DNA from: Cohnella abietis
GTDB lineage: Bacteria; Bacillota; Bacilli; Paenibacillales; Paenibacillaceae
DNA length: 64,000 bases
Direction of reading: 5' to 3'
Assembly (NCBI RefSeq): GCF_004295585.1
Contig: NZ_AP019400.1
Coordinates: 3,756,001-3,820,000, forward strand
The translations under genes were made by a program, and so were the position numbers. The stretch's first letter is position 1. Each line of letters opens with the position of its first letter. Below the pieces are notes generated by a model. That model saw nothing but the letters and a program-made list of their open reading frames with translations. It did not search any database and was not told the DNA's origin. This document shows positions 63,760 to 64,000 of this stretch, piece after piece.

Positions 63760-64000
63760 TTACTCCTCTGCAGGGAACATCCCCGTGGAGATGGCGATTC
63801 GATTCCATGCATTGATCGTATTGATTGCCATAATGATTGTTACATATTCTGCTTCATCCACATGTGCCCGAACTCTCTCATACAAATCCTGCGGTACGCC
63901 TATCTCTGAAATGCGAGTTACAGCTTCTGTAAGCTCGAGCACCGCTTTTTCTTTATCGGAATAGAAAGGTGCTTCCCGCCACGCGCTAAGTAAATAAATA
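63760..64000 (-). CDS. Carboxymuconolactone decarboxylase/AhpD-like protein (5' end outside window)
   Basis: The last 79 codons or so are present; the frame is open to the window edge. SAWREAPFYSDKEKAVLELTEAVTRIS and IIMAINTINAWNRIAIS match the second half of the AhpD-like single-domain family. The CxxC redox motif would lie in the missing part. Confidence 0.8.
   Translation of the reverse strand, partial: IYLLSAWREAPFYSDKEKAVLELTEAVTRISEIGVPQDLYERVRAHVDEAEYVTIIMAINTINAWNRIAISTGMFPAEE

Overview
The window looks like a chromosome segment of a spore-forming, plant-polysaccharide-degrading Firmicute, most likely Paenibacillus or a close relative. The evidence is two complete carbohydrate loci of the YesMN-ABC-glycosidase type, strong AGGAGG-type ribosome sites, two YjcZ-like spore mini-proteins and many small regulator/efflux/detoxification operons. 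No rRNA or tRNA gene was recognised. Most genes are on the minus strand.

Layout. 0.3-3.1 kb: an ArsR-family regulator, an LLM-type flavin oxidoreductase and an MFS pump, each preceded by the same inverted repeat, so a small regulon. 3.3-8.7 kb: acetyltransferases, a VOC protein, a FusB-like EF-G-binding protein, and an MFS/methyltransferase pair. 8.7-10.9 kb: an arsenic-type cluster (ArsR with a CVC metal site, a small protein, a frameshifted flavoprotein) with three ATCAA-N6-TTGAT operators. 11.1-12.9 kb: a frameshifted IS110-family element with a structured 3' flank. 13.1-22.4 kb: AEC transporter and an alpha-glucoside locus (GH13, ABC permeases, binding protein, YesN/YesM pair, a cre site). 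22.5-24 kb: tandem YjcZ-like genes and a VCBS-like protein. 24-31.8 kb: thioredoxin-reductase-like/DHA2 pump/methyltransferase operon, TetR, LysR and an NMO/NIPSNAP/SDR operon whose control regions share operators. 31.9-35.2 kb: decayed or odd genes, a 51-bp tandem repeat, a possible group II intron scar, an internally deleted FAD oxidase and a methyltransferase behind a leader terminator. 35.3-47.7 kb: a pectin side-chain locus (apiosidase-like multidomain enzyme, GH78 rhamnosidase, ABC transporter, second YesN/YesM pair).

48-58.4 kb is the most interesting part. A KAP-family P-loop NTPase is followed by an operon of MFS pump, MoxR AAA+ ATPase, vWA protein, a 1115-residue P-loop NTPase with an OB-like tail, and a protein carrying a HEPN-type R-x4-H motif. 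This matches the MoxR-vWA ternary conflict-system idea. The MoxR gene ends in a run of nine A followed by C, which contains a canonical -1 slippery heptamer. The vWA reading frame is open in the -1 frame right through it and has no good start of its own, so a MoxR-vWA fusion made by frameshifting or slippage is likely.

58.6-64 kb: azlCD, a metY-type sulfhydrylase, a YbaK deacylase, a TetR/MFS deletion scar, a MarR-PPOX operon and the edge of an AhpD-like gene.
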